DNA of 32,085 bases, taken from positions 1 through 32,085 of the forward strand of contig SLPW01000486.1 of the NCBI GenBank assembly GCA_007131755.1, written 5' to 3'. The stretch comes from Myxococcales bacterium. Its GTDB lineage: Bacteria > Myxococcota_A > Bradymonadia > Bradymonadales > Bradymonadaceae. Shown piece after piece: positions 19,324 through 27,859 of this stretch; position 1 is the first letter of the stretch, and each line of letters starts with the position of its first letter. A program made the position numbers and the translations under genes. The notes beneath the pieces were generated by a model. That model worked only from the letters and a program-made list of their open reading frames with translations, searched no databases and had not been told where the DNA came from.

Positions 19324-21177
19324 GTGTCGGATCCAAACTACTCAGCAATACGGGCCCGCCTTCGGTACGAGAATGTCGAAGAGTTCGTCGACAGCTACGG
19401 CCGCTATATTTCGCGGCGCGGAATGTTCTTGCCGATGGCAGCGAGCAAATTGAAGCCGGTGGGCACAACGGTTCGCTTTCAGTTGCTGTTGGCCGACGGG
19501 ACATCGGCGATGCTCGGTGAAGGGGTGGTGCGCAAATTGAAGGGGTTGGACGACGCCTCCACGGACGGTCCGGTGGGGATGTTGGTGAAATTCTCCAAAC
19601 TCAGTCCGGACTCCAAGAAGCTTGTCGACCGGGTGGTCAAGGAGAAGGAGGAGGCGAAGAGAACGATTCGTCAAACGCAGCCTACACCGGGCGGGCAACC
19701 GGCGGTGACGGCCGAGGCTGCGAGCAGTGCGACCACGGGAGTCCTGGCAGCGGAACAAGCCGATCAGTTGGTCAGTGAGGCCGGTTCCGATTCTGAGGCA
19801 TCACTGGCAGAGACCAATCAACCCGATCATGGTCCGAGGACCCGCGAAGTGGAGCTTCCCGTTGATGACGAGTCAGACACCATGACCTCAGGCGATGAGG
19901 TCTTCGGCGGCGCGACGTCACAGGCCGCTGTCGACGGTGACCCGGCTGAGGCAGTAGCGGAGGCGCTGGACAGCGGTACCTACGAAGCGGCGGCGCAGTC
20001 GACTCCGTCCGTGAGCGCAGAGACACTGCAAGAAGAGAGCGATCCCTTTGCGGGATTGGCAGATGAAATGCTGGAGGGATTCAATCAATCTTCTCAGGAG
20101 CAAGAGTCGGACTACCTGGGTGGAAGTGCTGATGAACTGGAGGACGATGCAGATTTTTTCTCCGAGCCGCAGGAACCCGCCGGCGATGAAGGTGCTGCGT
20201 CTGAGGAGGACGTCGCCTCCGGTGGCGCCGATGGCGATCTTCAGCAGTCACAGGAAGAAGCAAAGGAGGCCCACGAACCGAAGGCGCTCGCGCAGTCTGA
20301 AGGTGGCCTGAAGGTGATGGCCTACGACGAGTCGGACTACGATGAAGCGGCCACCCGAGATTTCGAACAATTCGCCCTTGCTGGTGAAGAGGGCGAGGTG
20401 GACGAGATGTTCGACAATATCTTCGGCGGTGGAGGGGACGACGGTCTCTTCGGAGGCGGCGGGGGTGATGACGACGGGATAGACGATTTCTTCGGCGCTG
20501 AAAGTGACGGGGCAGCCGAAGAACCGGGATCTGAGGATGTCGAAGAGGAGAGCGAAGCAGGCCTGGAAGTGGACAGTGAATTTGTGGCCGAAGAAGAGGA
20601 GGTCGCGCAGGTGGGGCCACCGCCGGCTGCCGAAGCTCAGGAGGCATCTGACGAGGAAGGCCCGGATATTCCTGGCGATGAGGAAGCACAGAAGGACTCG
20701 GACCTCGATCTGGCCGATGACGATGGCGACGAGGAGTGGGGCTGGACTTCCGAAGAGGACGACGATGACGACGAGGTGGAGGATTCGATCTCGATTCGGG
20801 AGGTCGAAGGCGACTCCACTGACCATATCCAATCGCTATTGTCCATGGATGACGAGGATGACGATGAGGAGCCAGAGCTGACCCTGAATATCGGCGGAGG
20901 AACCCTTCAGGAAGAATCTTCGGAGGTAGAGGACGAGCCCGATCCAGACGACAGCATGGAGATGCTGTTGGCGACGGCGAAGCAGGACCTGGAGAGCAAG
21001 AAGGAAGCGGAGACGGAAGAGGATGACGACCGCGATATCCTCGATGAACTCCTCGGTGAGGACGATGACCTCCCGCCGCCGATAGCCGGTCCCGTGCCGC
21101 TGGATCTTCCCGATCCGGGCCAGTCCAAGAAGAAGAAAAAGGGCTTTATCTCCAAATTCTTCGGCGGAGATGACTGA
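19324..21177 (+). CDS. PilZ-like domain protein with a long acidic disordered region and basic C-terminal tail
   Basis: GTG start at 19324 with gagagga upstream. N-terminal YENVEEFVDSYGRYISRRGMFLPMAASKLKPVGTTVRFQLLLADGTSAMLGEGVVRKL...PVGMLVKFSKLSPDSKKLVDRVV resembles myxobacterial TIGR02266-type PilZ domains; about 480 aa D/E-rich region; tail QSKKKKKGFISKFFGGDD. Confidence 0.75.
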   Translation: MSDPNYSAIRARLRYENVEEFVDSYGRYISRRGMFLPMAASKLKPVGTTVRFQLLLADGTSAMLGEGVVRKLKGLDDASTDGPVGMLVKFSKLSPDSKKLVDRVVKEKEEAKRTIRQTQPTPGGQPAVTAEAASSATTGVLAAEQADQLVSEAGSDSEASLAETNQPDHGPRTREVELPVDDESDTMTSGDEVFGGATSQAAVDGDPAEAVAEALDSGTYEAAAQSTPSVSAETLQEESDPFAGLADEMLEGFNQSSQEQESDYLGGSADELEDDADFFSEPQEPAGDEGAASEEDVASGGADGDLQQSQEEAKEAHEPKALAQSEGGLKVMAYDESDYDEAATRDFEQFALAGEEGEVDEMFDNIFGGGGDDGLFGGGGGDDDGIDDFFGAESDGAAEEPGSEDVEEESEAGLEVDSEFVAEEEEVAQVGPPPAAEAQEASDEEGPDIPGDEEAQKDSDLDLADDDGDEEWGWTSEEDDDDDEVEDSISIREVEGDSTDHIQSLLSMDDEDDDEEPELTLNIGGGTLQEESSEVEDEPDPDDSMEMLLATAKQDLESKKEAETEEDDDRDILDELLGEDDDLPPPIAGPVPLDLPDPGQSKKKKKGFISKFFGGDD

Positions 21178-21198
21178 AGGAAGCGTTAGGTAGCCCCA

Positions 21199-21245
21199 GG
21201 AGCGCGGCGAGCTTGGCCGCATTGCGGGCTGGTAGCCCGCGCTCC
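21199..21245. repeat. 47-bp REP-like palindromic element forming a three-way junction
   Basis: GGAGC[GCGGC-gagcttg-GCCGC]att[GCGGGC-tggta-GCCCGC]GCTCC: outer 5-bp stem and two inner hairpins, all perfectly paired. Confidence 0.7.
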
Positions 21246-21316
21246 GATTGTAGGTGTCGATGCTCATGAGGGTCGGGGCTTCGTGTTTAGATTGGGGACC
21301 GACGAAGGAGGCATTC

Positions 21317-21472
21317 ATGCTGTACTCCATCGACGATCCCCGGAGAGACCCGCCGCGTCTGTCTGCCGGCATTCGGGCCGTCCTGGTGATCACCTTTTTA
21401 TTGGCGGTAATCGTGGCCGCTCTGTACTTCCTCGACCGCTTCGCAGGGGTGGCGATGGTGTTGGGGGGATAA
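21317..21472 (+). CDS. Small (51 aa) single-pass membrane protein
   Basis: ATG preceded by gaaggag SD; MLYSIDDPRRDPPRLSAGIRAVLVITFLLAVIVAALYFLDRFAGVAMVLGG. Confidence 0.55.
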   Translation: MLYSIDDPRRDPPRLSAGIRAVLVITFLLAVIVAALYFLDRFAGVAMVLGG

Positions 21473-21507
21473 GCGATATCCATACCCCGAGGTCGTGTAA
21501 AGCCAAT

Positions 21508-21621
21508 GATCGCGCCGTTTGAGAGGGATATCGATCGAGGATCGATCGATTAAGGGGGCTCAAATGGGTTGACAGCTTGACACCGATCGTGGGGAAGCTT
21601 AGCCTCGACTCGACCTTGATC
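21508..21621. promoter_or_regulatory. Cluster of six GATC sites upstream of the DpnA-like methyltransferase
   Basis: GATC at 21508, 21533, 21540, 21544, 21585 and 21618; includes tATCGATCGAggATCGATCGATt. Confidence 0.4.
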
Positions 21622-21868
21622 AGAGATACGGACCCGTCAAAAAAGCGAGGCAGTCCCCACGGATGGGGAAGCGAGACGACGGGAGCCATCGCTGAGAGGA
21701 TTTCCGTTGGAAGCGTCCTTACCGGCGCCGACGATGGATGCTGAGCAGCACCTGTCCGGGCGCTGTGACGGCGAAGACAGGGATGTATTTTCGCAACTGG
21801 CCACGGATGGCCCACTTCAGACTCCGCGCTTTGAGGAGTCATGAGGTGCGACACGACAGGGATGTCAT

Positions 21869-22684
21869 ATGGAAGCGACGAAGTTGGAAGCACGCACGTT
21901 CGACCGAAAACCCTATTATAAAGACCAGCGGGGATTTACCCTCTTTCAGGGGGATTCTCTCCAATTGTTGGCCGAGATGGAGTCGGAGCAATTCGACATG
22001 ATCTTTGCCGATCCTCCCTATTTTCTGTCCAACGACGGTGTCACCTGTAAGTCGGGCAGAATGGTATCGGTCAACAAAGGCCGATGGGACAAGTCGAAAG
22101 GGGTGGAGAATAATCACGCCTTCAACCTGCAGTGGCTCGAGCAATGTCAGCGTCTGTTGAAGCCCAATGGGACGATCTGGGTCAGCGGGACCTTCCACGT
22201 TGTCTTCTCGCTGGGCTTCGCGATGCAGCAGTTGGATTATAAGATCTTGAACGATATCTCTTGGTTCAAGGTCAATCCACCGCCGAATCTGTCGTGTCGC
22301 TACTTCACGCACAGCACGGAGACGGTGATCTGGGCGGCGAAGAACAAGGACAGCCGTTATACCTTCAATTATAAGAAGATGAAGGAGATGAACGGCGGCA
22401 AGCAGATGAAAAGCCTGTGGCATATCATGTCGCCGCGAAAGGCGGAGAAGAAGCACGGCAAGCACCCGACGCAAAAGCCCATCAAGCTGATGAACCGGAT
22501 CGTTTTGGCGGCCTCCGATCCAGGCGATCGCATCCTCGATCCCTTCTGCGGATCGTCGACGACGGGACTGGCGGCGGTGGATCAGGGACGGCAATTCGTG
22601 GGAATCGATCAGAGCGAGGAATATCTCGATCTGTCCATCAAGCGCTTTGAGGACCTGGTCGCCGAGGGAGCAGAACAGGAATGA
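21869..22684 (+). CDS. Site-specific DNA-methyltransferase (adenine-specific, DpnA/M2.DpnII-like; predicted GATC)
   Basis: MIFADPPYFLSNDGVTCKSGRMVSVNKGRWDKSKG, NPPPNLSCRYFTHSTETVIWAAKN, GKHPTQKPIKLMNRIVLAASDPGDRILDPFCGSSTTGLAA. DPPY precedes FCGSSTTG. Close to the DpnA pattern as I remember it. Confidence 0.85.
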   Translation: MEATKLEARTFDRKPYYKDQRGFTLFQGDSLQLLAEMESEQFDMIFADPPYFLSNDGVTCKSGRMVSVNKGRWDKSKGVENNHAFNLQWLEQCQRLLKPNGTIWVSGTFHVVFSLGFAMQQLDYKILNDISWFKVNPPPNLSCRYFTHSTETVIWAAKNKDSRYTFNYKKMKEMNGGKQMKSLWHIMSPRKAEKKHGKHPTQKPIKLMNRIVLAASDPGDRILDPFCGSSTTGLAAVDQGRQFVGIDQSEEYLDLSIKRFEDLVAEGAEQE

Positions 22685-22823
22685 TCCTCCGTTCTTCGCA
22701 GTTGGAAGCAGGGAAGCGGCCGTACTCGCCAGGAGGGCGAGTGCGGTCGTCGCCGTTGTGGCTTGTGGTTCAGAATGCGACAGTGGGCCGACGGCACCGA
22801 GAATCGAAGATCGAGGACATACC

Positions 22824-24980
22824 ATGGTATATCGCGGATTGAAGCTCGATCCTTTCCAGCGCCAGGCGATGGATTATATCGAGGAGGGAAAGAGCGTACT
22901 CGTGGCGGCGCCCACGGGGACGGGCAAGACACTGATCGCCGACTACCTCATCGAGGAGGTGCTCGAAGAAGGCGGGGAGGTGGTGTATACGGCGCCGGTC
23001 AAGGCGTTGTCCAATCAGAAGTATCGCGAATATTGCAGCTATTTCGGCCGCGACAAGGTGGGGCTTGTAACGGGGGACCTGGTGATCAACCGGGACGCGC
23101 CGATTCGAATCATGACCACCGAGATTTTGCGCAACATCCTGTTGGAGGGACCGCGGCTGATGGCCGAACAGGAACAGACGCCACAGGACGTCGATGAAAA
23201 GACCGGGCTAGATATCGATGTCTTTTCGCCTTCCGACGTGGTGCTTCCGGACCTGGAGGAGTTGGAGGCGGTGATCATCGACGAGATTCACTTTCTGGAC
23301 GATGAGGACCGGGGGACGGTGTGGGAGGAGTTGTTGATTTATCTTCCCTCGAGCATTCGGATCCTGGGGCTTTCGGCGACGCTGTCGAATCTGGAGGAAT
23401 TCGCGGACTGGTTGACTCAGATCCGGGAGGCGCAGGTGGAGGTGGTGCTGGAGACGGAGCGGGCGGTGCCGCTGGAGTTGAGGGTTGCCTGCAAAGAGAT
23501 CGGAAGCCTGGTGGACACCGGAACCTTCGAGAAGCAATACGGCCGCTGGAAGAGCGGGCAGCAGGGAAAAAAGAAGAAAAAGAACAACCGGCGAGGCGGG
23601 ATGACGCGTCACGTCGACATTCTGCGCATGATGAGCAGCGACCATTATCCGGCGCTGTACTTCATCTACAGTCGAAGGATGGTGGAGATGCTGGCCCGAA
23701 AGCTGGCCCGCCATCCCCTGGGGAGGAGGCTCAACGGGAAAAAGGACACCCGTCAGATCGACGATCATCTGCGTCGCTTCGAAGAGGAGTTTCCGGGGGT
23801 GCTGACGCGAGATCTGCGCAAGATGTATCGAAAGGGAATTGCCTTTCACCACGCCGGGCTTCACGTGGCGCTGAAGGCGCTGGTCGAGGAGTTATACGAG
23901 TCCAAATTGCTCAAGATCCTGTACTGCACCTCTACCTTTGCGCTGGGCATCAATATGCCGGCTCGAACGGTGATCTTCGACGCGTTGACGAAGTTCAATG
24001 GTACGGACTTCGTGCCACTTACCATTCGGGAATTCATGCAGATGGCCGGCCGCTCCGGGCGTCGAGGCATCGACGAGGTGGGGACGGTGGTGATTCGGCA
24101 GGACTTCGAGCACTTCCACGAGGTTCGCCCTCTTCTCCACAAATTGTTGACCGAGGAGAGCGAGCCGGTGACGTCGTCGTTCAATCTCTCCTACCACTCG
24201 GTGGTCAATCTGGTGGAGCGCTTCGATGAGGTGCAGATTCGCTACATGCTCGACCAGAGCTTCAGGGCCTATCAAGACGAGCAGATGGCCGGTGTGGTGG
24301 AAGATCGCATCGAGGAATTGATGGATAAAGGAGGCACAGACAACCGGGAGAAGCGAAGGAGGTTGGCTGCATTGCGCCGTGAGTTGGCTTATCTGGAGCG
24401 GCCACGGCTGTGGGAGGCCTTCTCGCGTAAGGTGGCTCTCTTGAAGCGCCATGGATATCTGGGCGACGATAATTGCCTCAACGCGCCGGCGAAGGTGTTG
24501 AGCCATATTAAGATCGAGGAGATCTTCGTCACGGAGTTGTTGATGAAAGGAGTGTTCGAAGATCGAACTCCAGAGGAGTTGTTCGGCATCATGGTGGGGC
24601 TTGTGCAGAGGTTGCCCAGGAAGGCGAAGGTCTTTTATCCGGAGGACGACAAATGGTTCGCCATCTTCGATCGAGTAGAGAAGGTCTATGAGAGCCAGAT
24701 CGTGCAGGAGGCCCAGGAGTTGGTAGACCAGGAGACGGTGTATACACCGGAGTTGATGCCCCTTGGCGAGCGGTGGGCGAAGGGAGAAGAGCTGGCTTCG
24801 ATACTACGAGACATCAAGAGTCGCACCGATCTGTCCGGCGATCTGGTGGGCGGTTTTCGCCGCGCCAAGGACCTGGTCAGCCAGATTCGACAGGTCCATC
24901 ACAGAGACGAGGCGCGATGGAAGGCGTTGACGACCCTGTTGCGCCAGGTCACTCGCGATGAAGTGCAGGTGCTGGATTGA
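22824..24980 (+). CDS. Ski2/Mtr4-like superfamily 2 DExH-box helicase
   Basis: AAPTGTGKTLIADYLIEEVL (motif I), TAPVKALSNQKYREY (Ia), VIIDEIHFLDDEDRGTVWEELLIYLP (DEIH), LGLSATLSNLEEFADWL (III), QMAGRSGRRGID (VI). ATG 22824 preferred over the 22647 track start. Confidence 0.88.
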   Translation: MVYRGLKLDPFQRQAMDYIEEGKSVLVAAPTGTGKTLIADYLIEEVLEEGGEVVYTAPVKALSNQKYREYCSYFGRDKVGLVTGDLVINRDAPIRIMTTEILRNILLEGPRLMAEQEQTPQDVDEKTGLDIDVFSPSDVVLPDLEELEAVIIDEIHFLDDEDRGTVWEELLIYLPSSIRILGLSATLSNLEEFADWLTQIREAQVEVVLETERAVPLELRVACKEIGSLVDTGTFEKQYGRWKSGQQGKKKKKNNRRGGMTRHVDILRMMSSDHYPALYFIYSRRMVEMLARKLARHPLGRRLNGKKDTRQIDDHLRRFEEEFPGVLTRDLRKMYRKGIAFHHAGLHVALKALVEELYESKLLKILYCTSTFALGINMPARTVIFDALTKFNGTDFVPLTIREFMQMAGRSGRRGIDEVGTVVIRQDFEHFHEVRPLLHKLLTEESEPVTSSFNLSYHSVVNLVERFDEVQIRYMLDQSFRAYQDEQMAGVVEDRIEELMDKGGTDNREKRRRLAALRRELAYLERPRLWEAFSRKVALLKRHGYLGDDNCLNAPAKVLSHIKIEEIFVTELLMKGVFEDRTPEELFGIMVGLVQRLPRKAKVFYPEDDKWFAIFDRVEKVYESQIVQEAQELVDQETVYTPELMPLGERWAKGEELASILRDIKSRTDLSGDLVGGFRRAKDLVSQIRQVHHRDEARWKALTTLLRQVTRDEVQVLD

Positions 24981-24984
24981 GGCG

Positions 24985-26385
24985 TTATTCAGATTCTGTG
25001 AGCAGGCGCACGGCGACGTAATGGGGTTCGCCATCGCGGTGGATGAGGATCCGGATCGGTTCATCTCGGGGTTGTTCGCGAAGTAGAGGGGGGACATCGG
25101 CGGGGGCGCGAACCTGGGTTTCGCCGATGCTCAGGACGATATCGCCCTGGCGCAACACGCCGGAGGCCGGGGAGCCGGCCTCGATGCGGTCGACGTAGAC
25201 GCCGACACCACGGGGGAGGTCGTAGCGCTCGGCCATATCGCGGGTCACGGAGCGCAGGACGACGCCGAGCCGTCCGGGCTCGATCGGTTCGGGCTGCAGA
25301 GTTTGTTCGACCTCCTGGCGAGCCGGATCGGGCCTTTCTCCGACCTCGATCTCGGTATGGCGACGTTCTCCGTCGCGCAGCAGATCGACGCGCACGGAAT
25401 CACCGGGTTGAAGGCGTGCCACCGAAGAGAGGAGTTCTACAGAGTTTCGGGTACGCTCGGTATTGATGTGGGTGATGACGTCGCCTTCGGCGAGGCCCGC
25501 CTCGTCGGCAGGACCGTCGGGCTCGATGGAGCGCAACAGGACGCCATCGCGGGGATCAAGGCCGAAGGTCTCGGCCAGATCGGGGCTCATATCCTGAATA
25601 CCGGCGCCGATATAACCACGCACGACGTGACCGTCGTCGCGAAGCTGAGGCAAGATGTCCTGAACGGTGTCCACGGGAACGGCGAAGCCGATCCCACCGC
25701 CGAAGGGAATGATGGCCGTATTTACGCCCACCACTTCGCCGTCGAGGTTATAGAGGGGGCCGCCGGAATTTCCGGGGTTGATGGAGGCGTCGGTTTGCAA
25801 GAAATCATCGTAGGGACCGAGTCCGATCTGTCGGCCTTTGGCACTGATGACGCCGACGGTGACCGATTGTTCGAGGCCGAAGGGACTGCCCACGGCGATG
25901 ACCCAGGTGCCCGGGTCGAGGTCTTCCGTGGAGCCCAGGCGGGCGACCTCCATGGGCTCGTCGGTGTCGACCTCGAGCAGAGCGATATCCGTGGAGGGAT
26001 CGGCGCCGATGAGGCGGGCCGGGTGACTCTGGCCGTCAGCGGTGGTGATCTGAATGGACTGAGCGCCGGCGACGACGTGCCAGTTGGTGACTACCAGCCC
26101 CTCTTCGTCGACGACAAATCCCGAGCCCTCGCCACGAACGGGCTCTCCGTCGGGCCCCTGAAAGAGCTCGCTCAGCGCTCCCGTCGGAGGAGCCATCTCG
26201 GTCTGCACGGAGACGACCTGATGGCGAAGGGTCTCGAAGAGTTCGTGGACCCCGAGCAGTTGGGCCGCTTCCTCGGCGGAGCGCACCTCCTGGCGAGGAG
26301 GTTCGTCGGCCTGCAGTGGAGTCAGGGCCAGGGAGGAGGTGGAGAGAAAGGCGACGGTGGACAATATCGCGAGAAGGCGTCTCAT
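24985..26385 (-). CDS. HtrA/DegP-type trypsin-like serine protease with PDZ domains
   Basis: GSGFVVDEEGLVVTNWHVVAGA (His), DIALLEVDTDEP (Asp), TDASINPGNSGGPLYNLDGEVVGVNTAI (Ser); two C-terminal PDZ-like regions; signal peptide. Confidence 0.93.
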   Translation of the reverse strand: MRRLLAILSTVAFLSTSSLALTPLQADEPPRQEVRSAEEAAQLLGVHELFETLRHQVVSVQTEMAPPTGALSELFQGPDGEPVRGEGSGFVVDEEGLVVTNWHVVAGAQSIQITTADGQSHPARLIGADPSTDIALLEVDTDEPMEVARLGSTEDLDPGTWVIAVGSPFGLEQSVTVGVISAKGRQIGLGPYDDFLQTDASINPGNSGGPLYNLDGEVVGVNTAIIPFGGGIGFAVPVDTVQDILPQLRDDGHVVRGYIGAGIQDMSPDLAETFGLDPRDGVLLRSIEPDGPADEAGLAEGDVITHINTERTRNSVELLSSVARLQPGDSVRVDLLRDGERRHTEIEVGERPDPARQEVEQTLQPEPIEPGRLGVVLRSVTRDMAERYDLPRGVGVYVDRIEAGSPASGVLRQGDIVLSIGETQVRAPADVPPLLREQPRDEPIRILIHRDGEPHYVAVRLLTESE

Positions 26386-26491
26386 CGAAATCCTTATTGC
26401 CGGAAGCTGTCACGGAGACCCGGCCGTCGAGTCTGTGCAGCATAATCTAAGCAATAGGTGGCATCAGGCATAATGGAGAGCCTCTTCGCGA

Positions 26492-26950
26492 TCACGGTTC
26501 CAACAACTTCATGGGGTCTTCGGCTGTGGCCTTATCGTCTTCCAGAAGTCCCTGGAAGACATAGACCATGGACCCGCTGTCGGAGACCCAGGTGTCGGCC
26601 GCCCCCTGTTGAACGAGATTGTCGAGCAGAAGTTTTGCCTGTTCGACGGAGAGATTGCATTCGACGGCGGCCTCCTCGGCGGTGAGGCGGCCGGCGCTGT
26701 GGTTGGCCAGGTTGAGGATGCGGCGCTGTTCCTGGCGTCCGACGCCGCTTCCCTCGAGACCGGTGCGCCCCTGGCGAAAACTCTTGAACAGAACCAACCC
26801 CGAAAAGAGGGTCAGGCCACCGAAGACGAGGGCAAAGAAGCTTCCCGCAAGGGGCGCCATCAACAGAGCCACCACCAGCATCGCCACCGTCATCAGGGCA
26901 AAGACGATGGTGGCGAAGAGGGCGGCAAATGTGCGCAAATTGTCCGGCAT
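26492..26950 (-). CDS. Hypothetical membrane protein with two N-terminal TM helices and a C-terminal winged-helix-like domain
   Basis: LFATIVFALMTVAMLVVALLMAPLAGSFFALVFGGLTLFSGLVLF; then RRILNLANHSAGRLTAEEAAVECNLSVEQAKLLLDNLVQQGAADTWVSDSGSMVYVF (wHTH pattern). Confidence 0.65.
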   Translation of the reverse strand: MPDNLRTFAALFATIVFALMTVAMLVVALLMAPLAGSFFALVFGGLTLFSGLVLFKSFRQGRTGLEGSGVGRQEQRRILNLANHSAGRLTAEEAAVECNLSVEQAKLLLDNLVQQGAADTWVSDSGSMVYVFQGLLEDDKATAEDPMKLLEP

Positions 26951-26956
26951 GAGGGC

Positions 26957-27670
26957 TCAGTCGTAGCTATGGGGTGCCCAATAAAGAGGGTCGGAGCGCG
27001 TGCCATTTTCGTCGAGTTGTTTGCGAATGCCCCATATCGTGGCCGGAAGGGTGTTGCGGGTGGCCCATCGAATGAGAAAGCTCGGGATCCAGCTTCCGAT
27101 ATCGACGTTGAGGACATGCTTGAGCATGGTGTGTTCTTCGTTTTCCCCATAGGGAAAGGCCACCCAGTAGCCGAACATATCGGCCAGGTTTCCGGTGTCT
27201 TCGATATATTGAAACGTAGAGACGAAGCTTCGCTGCCCATCGACCTCGGTGATGCGGTTGTGGACGCGGAAGTGTCCGTCGCGGTCGGAGGCTGGAAAGG
27301 GGGTCTCGGCGGTGCCGCTGCAGATGATGACGCCCGCTTCGTCGTTGAGGGGATCTACGAGGCGGGTGTTGGAGATATTGTCTCGCCAGGAGGCGTATTC
27401 CCAGCACTCGGCGATCAGAGGTACGACCTTGTCCAGCGGATCCTGGATGATGCCGACGACCACCCCGCGGTTGATATCGTCGCTCTGATCGACGTCGACG
27501 TAGATCTCACCCTGTTGGAGCTTACGGATCTCGGAATTTGGGAGCTCCGGCAGGGCCGGCTCCTCCTGGGCCAGGGCAGTAGATGTGGCCAGCACCAGCA
27601 AGCTGAGCACGATGAGAGCGGACAGTCCGCGTCGAATCGGGAGAGTAGCGAGAGTTGTCAAGCAGCGCAT
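26957..27670 (-). CDS. Secreted SRPBCC/START-like domain protein
   Basis: Signal peptide; ...VGIIQDPLDKVVPLIAECWEYASWRDNISNTRLVD...; C-terminal PSFLIRWATRNTLPATIWGIRKQLDE resembles START-domain ends. Confidence 0.6.
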   Translation of the reverse strand: MRCLTTLATLPIRRGLSALIVLSLLVLATSTALAQEEPALPELPNSEIRKLQQGEIYVDVDQSDDINRGVVVGIIQDPLDKVVPLIAECWEYASWRDNISNTRLVDPLNDEAGVIICSGTAETPFPASDRDGHFRVHNRITEVDGQRSFVSTFQYIEDTGNLADMFGYWVAFPYGENEEHTMLKHVLNVDIGSWIPSFLIRWATRNTLPATIWGIRKQLDENGTRSDPLYWAPHSYD

Positions 27671-27859
27671 TCTGGGACCTCATTTCGGTGACAAACGATT
27701 GGTCAGATGTAAGGAGTGTCGCAGCAGGTGGCGAAGATGAGCATCCGTTGTCGACCACTGCCGCAATCTGCCAGTTCGACGGGACATCCTACAAGATTAT
27801 TCGATGGTTTTTTAGTGTTGTTGTGTCAAGGACTGCGAAGAGGGTGCCGTTTTCGGCCC

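Noticed and set aside
21650-21680. GTCCCCACGGATGGGGAAGCG looks like a type I-E CRISPR repeat
   Set aside because: Single copy, no spacer array and no cas genes.
21390-21893. 167-aa minus-strand ORF and 21738..22001 plus-strand ORF in the methyltransferase leader
   Set aside because: Low-information composition, no start signals or motifs; overlaps the methyltransferase start.
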